Below are positions 42,488 through 45,335 of a stretch of DNA of 45,335 nucleotides, in pieces. Location: the NCBI GenBank assembly GCA_002337545.1, contig DDGE01000065.1, positions 2,139 to 47,473 on the forward strand, read 5' to 3'. Numbering within the stretch: position 1 is the first letter of the stretch; each line of letters starts with the position of its first letter. A program made the translations under genes and the position numbers. The notes beneath the pieces were generated by a model. That model did not search any database. It had not been told where the DNA came from and saw nothing but the letters and a program-made list of their open reading frames with translations. The DNA comes from Phycisphaerales bacterium UBA1910. GTDB lineage: Bacteria > Planctomycetota > Phycisphaerae > Phycisphaerales > UBA1924.

Positions 42488-43165
42488 TCAGCCCTCCTCG
42501 CTCTCGCCCGATTCATCTGTGGACTCATCGGGCTGGGGAACCACGGCGACCTTTGCGGGGCGGACGACACGCTCGCCGAGCTTGAATCCGATGCCCATAT
42601 TCATGGAGATATGCCCGGGCTCGATGCCTTCGACAGCCTGCTGCATCATCGCGGCGTGTTCGGCGGGGTTGAACTCGTCGCCCACGCTCGGGTTGATTGG
42701 GGAGACCCCGTAGCCGCTGAGCATCCGCATGAACTCGTCGCGGATCATCTTGACGCCGTCGATGACCATCTGCGAAGACACCTTCTCGGGGTCCTGCATC
42801 AGCGCCATCTCGAAGGTATCGAGCAGCGGGATGAGCGACTGAACCACACCCTGCGTCGCGCTGGTGCGGGCTTCGCGTTCGTTGCCCGATGCGCGGCGTT
42901 GGAAGTTCTGGTGATCGGCAGCCATGCGCAGGAGCTTATCGCTCAGTTCGTCGCGGGCGCGGATCGTGTCGACGAGGGCCTCGACGATCTCTTCGTTCTC
43001 GTCGGAGGTTTCGAGTTCGCCGGCCACCGCGAGTTGGCGGATGGATTCCATCCGGGCCGCGTGCTCCTCAGCTTCCTGCTGGGCCTGCTGCTCCGCCTCG
43101 GTCTGCTCGACGGATTCAGGGGACTCGTTCTGCGTATCTTCGATGTGCTCGTGTGTTTCGTTCAT
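42488..43165 (-). CDS. grpE: Nucleotide exchange factor GrpE
   Basis: 225 aa. Releases ADP from DnaK. An acidic Gln/Glu-rich N-terminus precedes the long dimer helix (ARDELSDKLLRMAADHQNF, QRRASGNERE), then the four-helix part and the C-terminal beta wing (GHISMNMGIGFKLGERVVRPAKVAV). The acidic tail ends SGESEEG. It starts 27 bp after dnaJ. dnaK itself is not in the window. Confidence 0.96.
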   Translation of the reverse strand: MNETHEHIEDTQNESPESVEQTEAEQQAQQEAEEHAARMESIRQLAVAGELETSDENEEIVEALVDTIRARDELSDKLLRMAADHQNFQRRASGNEREARTSATQGVVQSLIPLLDTFEMALMQDPEKVSSQMVIDGVKMIRDEFMRMLSGYGVSPINPSVGDEFNPAEHAAMMQQAVEGIEPGHISMNMGIGFKLGERVVRPAKVAVVPQPDESTDESGESEEG

Positions 43166-43192
43166 GGATCAACACTCACTTCATATCTTGAG

Positions 43193-44344
43193 TCAACCGC
43201 CGATGAAATCGGTGATCTTCTTCCAGAACCCGTGGGATTCGGGGTTGACATGCTTGTCTTCGGTCTTGGCAAACTCGCGCAGCAGCTCTTCCTGCTTGCT
43301 CGTGAGCTTCTTCGGTGTCTCAATCTTGGCGACGACGATCAGGTCGCCCTTGCGCCCGGATCGCAGGTTCGGGAGCCCCGCGTCGTGGATGCGGAAGATA
43401 TCGCCGTACTGGGTGCCCTTCTTGATGTTGAGCGATTCTTTGCCCTCGATCGTCGGGACCTCGACCTCCGCACCGAGCGATGCCTGGGTGAACGAGATCG
43501 GCATCTCCATGAGCAGGTGGTCGCCGTCGCGCTCGAAGAACTCGTGCGCCTTGACGCGAACAACGACATGCAGGTCGCCGCGGGCACCCTGGCCGTTGGC
43601 CGACACATCGACGCCGGGCGGCTCGCCCTCGCCGGGCACGCGTACGGCCTGCCCGTCGTGAATCCCCGCGGGGATCTTGACGCTGAGCGAACGCTTCTTC
43701 CCGATCCGACCCTTGCCGTGGCACGAGTCGCACTTGTCCTTGATGACCGTCCCGCGTCCGCGGCAGTTGGGGCACGCCGTCACCATACGGAACATCCCGC
43801 CCATCCCCGCCTGCTGGACCTTACCCTGCCCGTTGCAGGTGCCGCAGGTCTCCGGCGTGGTGCCGGGTTTGGCACCGCTGCCGGTGCAGGTATCGCAGAT
43901 GTCCATGCGGGTGAACTCGACATCCTTGCTCACGCCGGTGGAGACATCCTTGAGATCGAGAACGACCTCGGTTTCCAGGTCGTACCCGCGAGCGGGTCCG
44001 CGTCGTGCGCCGCCGCGTCCGCCGAATCCACCACCGCCGCCGAAGATGTCGTTGAACATCGAGAAGATGTCATCGACATTCATCCGGTTGAAGTCGTGCC
44101 CGGCTGCGCCGTGACCGCGGAGTCCCTCGTGCCCGTACTGGTCGTAGATCTTCCGCTTGGAATCGTCCGAGAGCACCTCGTACGCCTCCGCGGCTTCCTT
44201 GAACTTCATCTCCGCTTCCGCATCGTCCGGATTGCGATCCGGATGGTACTTCATCGCGAGGCGTCGGTACGCGCGTTTGATCTCCTCGCCGTCGGCGGTC
44301 CGTTCGACGCTGAGCACTTCGTAATAGTCGCGGGTGGTGGGCAT
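43193..44344 (-). CDS. dnaJ: Molecular chaperone DnaJ
   Basis: 383 aa, type I DnaJ. J domain with the HPD triad (MKYHPDRNP), a Gly/Phe-rich segment ([18 protein letters not shown]), the four zinc-binding CxxCxGxG repeats ([32 protein letters not shown]) and the C-terminal substrate domains. It stimulates DnaK and delivers clients. Its SD (GGAG, 6 nt upstream of ATG 44344) lies inside the last codons of the upstream AT-richer gene, whose stop directly abuts the dnaJ start. Confidence 0.97.
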   Translation of the reverse strand: MPTTRDYYEVLSVERTADGEEIKRAYRRLAMKYHPDRNPDDAEAEMKFKEAAEAYEVLSDDSKRKIYDQYGHEGLRGHGAAGHDFNRMNVDDIFSMFNDIFGGGGGFGGRGGARRGPARGYDLETEVVLDLKDVSTGVSKDVEFTRMDICDTCTGSGAKPGTTPETCGTCNGQGKVQQAGMGGMFRMVTACPNCRGRGTVIKDKCDSCHGKGRIGKKRSLSVKIPAGIHDGQAVRVPGEGEPPGVDVSANGQGARGDLHVVVRVKAHEFFERDGDHLLMEMPISFTQASLGAEVEVPTIEGKESLNIKKGTQYGDIFRIHDAGLPNLRSGRKGDLIVVAKIETPKKLTSKQEELLREFAKTEDKHVNPESHGFWKKITDFIGG

Positions 44345-45025
44345 TTAGGCTCCGAGTTCTTGAAACTTCAGTCGGTCCGAATGGTTTTGCTGCTGAATCT
44401 GCTGGACTTTTTCCTTACCCTCACGAGTGAGCCAGCGATATCCACCATCCTGATTCAGTGTGCGAAATTTTCGATCTGTATCGATTAATGCAAAATCTAC
44501 TCGATTGAGCACACGCATGTGATCCTCGGGAGTTAACCCTGGCGTAATTAGCATCTCACTAGGATGGAACTTCTCGCCTACCTCGTAGTTCTCAACCACA
44601 AACTCCATTAAGCTAAGCCACTCGAATCCTTGCTCTGAGAGATTCTCAAGGTACCAAGGCTCGGAGGGAGTTGGACTGTCCTCGAAGTAAATCAGCCCAT
44701 TAGTGAGTTCACCAACTGCACTTTCTAGGCAATCAGAGAATGCATTCGAATACATGCCCTCTCCACCCTTTACCGTCTCATATATCGCAACTTGATCTTC
44801 AAAGTGCTCGGGGAATAAGAGCACAGATTGCCGATCTTGTTCATGTATCTCTCGAAGATCAAAACTGACAACTGCCTCATGGCCTCTCATGATTGCAGAG
44901 CCCCAGTTCGATCCTAGCGAAGGTTTCCAGAGCTCTATCTTGCAGTCTAATCCTCGCGCATCGAATACGCCTTGGATCGCTTCGCGCGTTGGTAAGCTAA
45001 AAGATGGGATTAGAACTGGACACAT
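44345..45025 (-). CDS. Orphan gene of AT-richer composition between groEL and dnaJ
   Basis: 226 aa, soluble, acidic, no signal peptide, family not recognised. It has acidic-aromatic blocks (LLFPEHFEDQVAIYETVKGG, GFEWLSLMEFVVENYEVGEK) and a C-terminal stretch FRTLNQDGGYRWLTREGKEK resembling a small winged-helix or immunity-type fold; I would not assign either. Codons are much richer in A/T than in the flanking groEL and dnaJ genes, suggesting separate origin. ATG 45025 lies only 11 nt after a strong hairpin that probably terminates groEL, with no good SD, so expression may be weak or the start may be internal. It supplies the dnaJ SD. Confidence 0.6.
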   Translation of the reverse strand: MCPVLIPSFSLPTREAIQGVFDARGLDCKIELWKPSLGSNWGSAIMRGHEAVVSFDLREIHEQDRQSVLLFPEHFEDQVAIYETVKGGEGMYSNAFSDCLESAVGELTNGLIYFEDSPTPSEPWYLENLSEQGFEWLSLMEFVVENYEVGEKFHPSEMLITPGLTPEDHMRVLNRVDFALIDTDRKFRTLNQDGGYRWLTREGKEKVQQIQQQNHSDRLKFQELGA

Positions 45026-45060
45026 AAATCAAACCACCCCCCACCGTTTCCGATGAGGGG
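45026..45060 (-). terminator. Hairpin (terminator or attenuator) after groEL
   Basis: On the minus strand 45060 to 45037 folds into a 10-bp stem (two G-T wobbles) capped by a GAAA tetraloop, with CCCC/GGGG at the base, followed by TGGTTTGATTT. It lies between the groEL stop and the next start codon. The imperfect T-run allows partial read-through into dnaJ. Confidence 0.6.
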
Positions 45061-45074
45061 CATGTGTTCTTCTA

Positions 45075-45335
45075 TCAGCTCACCGCGCCCACAACCGGGT
45101 CGGTGTCTTCCTTCAGGTCCGTCAGCATCACATCGGTCGTGAGCATGAGCCCCGACACGGACGCGGCGTTGACGATTGCGCTCTTGGCGACCAGCGCCGG
45201 GTCGATGATGCCGGCCTTGACCAGATCGGTGTAGTCGCCCGTCGCGGCGTTGAGGCCGAAGTTGCCTTCTTCCTCCTGCACGGTGTCGACCGCGAGGTCG
45301 CCGTCGTAGCCGGCGTTGGTGGCGATCTGGTACGC
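45075..45335 (-). CDS. groL: Chaperonin GroEL, C-terminal end only
   Basis: The frame is open to the window edge, so only the last 86 residues are seen: YQIATNAGYDGDLAV, EEEGNFGLNAATGDYTDLV, KAGIIDPALVAKSAIVNAAS and SGLMLTTDVMLTDLKED are the standard GroEL C-terminus of the equatorial domain. The protein ends TDPVVGAVS without the Gly-Gly-Met tail found in many GroELs, as in some planctomycete copies. It heads the chaperone block and is followed by a hairpin. Confidence 0.95.
   Translation of the reverse strand, partial: AYQIATNAGYDGDLAVDTVQEEEGNFGLNAATGDYTDLVKAGIIDPALVAKSAIVNAASVSGLMLTTDVMLTDLKEDTDPVVGAVS

Noticed and set aside
42446..44488. 680-codon open frame on the plus strand opposite grpE and dnaJ
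   Set aside because: It is antisense to two unmistakable chaperone genes and arises from their strong codon bias; its translation shows no domain.
1..45335. CRISPR arrays, tRNA or rRNA genes, insertion sequences, prophage
   Set aside because: No regularly spaced repeats, no cloverleaf-like or rRNA-like stretch in the short intergenic gaps, and no transposase, integrase or phage protein was seen by eye; a tRNAscan or ISfinder run would settle it.

Overview
The window reads as chromosomal DNA of a Planctomycetota bacterium, most likely class Phycisphaerae. This is inferred from gene style, not from a marker tree. The pointers are a pseudopilin with the planctomycete-type N-terminus (FTLIELLVVIAIIALL, then LLPALGKAR), a membrane protein with the CxxCGYDLxGL/CPECG zinc ribbon, several ECF sigma genes each paired with a one-helix membrane partner, paired ExbD genes, and frequent CGATCG words. 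Genes are packed tightly with many ATGA overlaps, and I see no tRNA, rRNA, CRISPR array, transposase or prophage.

Layout. 1-2.9 kb: end of hutI, converging on elbB and an FMN reductase, then a small Cys/His-rich exported protein. 3.1-5.4 kb: a TPR protein translationally coupled to a sigma-like protein with a C-terminal membrane helix, then an exported peroxiredoxin. 5.4-12 kb: hrpA and a BtpA-family gene, divergent from a POT peptide transporter. 12-13.6 kb: rpmI-rplT plus an M50 membrane protease. 13.7-17.9 kb: two divergent ECF sigma cassettes. 17.9-18.3 kb: a stand-alone tRNA-binding domain. 18.4-28.0 kb: an eight-gene overlapping operon (VWA protein, exported protein, ExbB, ExbD, ExbD, two very large repeat proteins, small exported protein). 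28.2-29.6 kb: pyrH-frr. 29.6-36.5 kb: sppA, a zinc-ribbon membrane protein, an orphan MoxR ATPase and a large FAD/Fe-S dehydrogenase. 36.6-38.5 kb: a pseudopilin with a highly structured leader, and a RidA protein. 38.5-40.7 kb: transaldolase and an acyl-CoA synthetase. 40.8-45.3 kb: a chaperone block (groEL end, AT-richer orphan gene, dnaJ, grpE, fmdB, acpS, propeller-like protein).

The most interesting system is the 18.4-28.0 kb operon. It encodes a complete ExbB/ExbD-type proton-driven motor but no TonB, TolA, TolB or Pal. In their place its first gene encodes a protein with a basic N-terminus and one membrane helix carrying the TonB-like Ser-x3-His signature, joined to a von Willebrand A domain with an intact MIDAS. 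The partners are large periplasmic or membrane-anchored helical-repeat proteins, one with a degenerate J-like cytoplasmic domain. My inference is a force-transducing envelope machine in which a VWA domain replaces the TonB C-terminal domain.

Secondary items are a membrane-tethered sigma-like protein whose tail carries the heptapeptide GEQSGGR twice in almost entirely different codons, the multi-hairpin pseudopilin leader, and an AT-richer orphan gene lodged between groEL and dnaJ.
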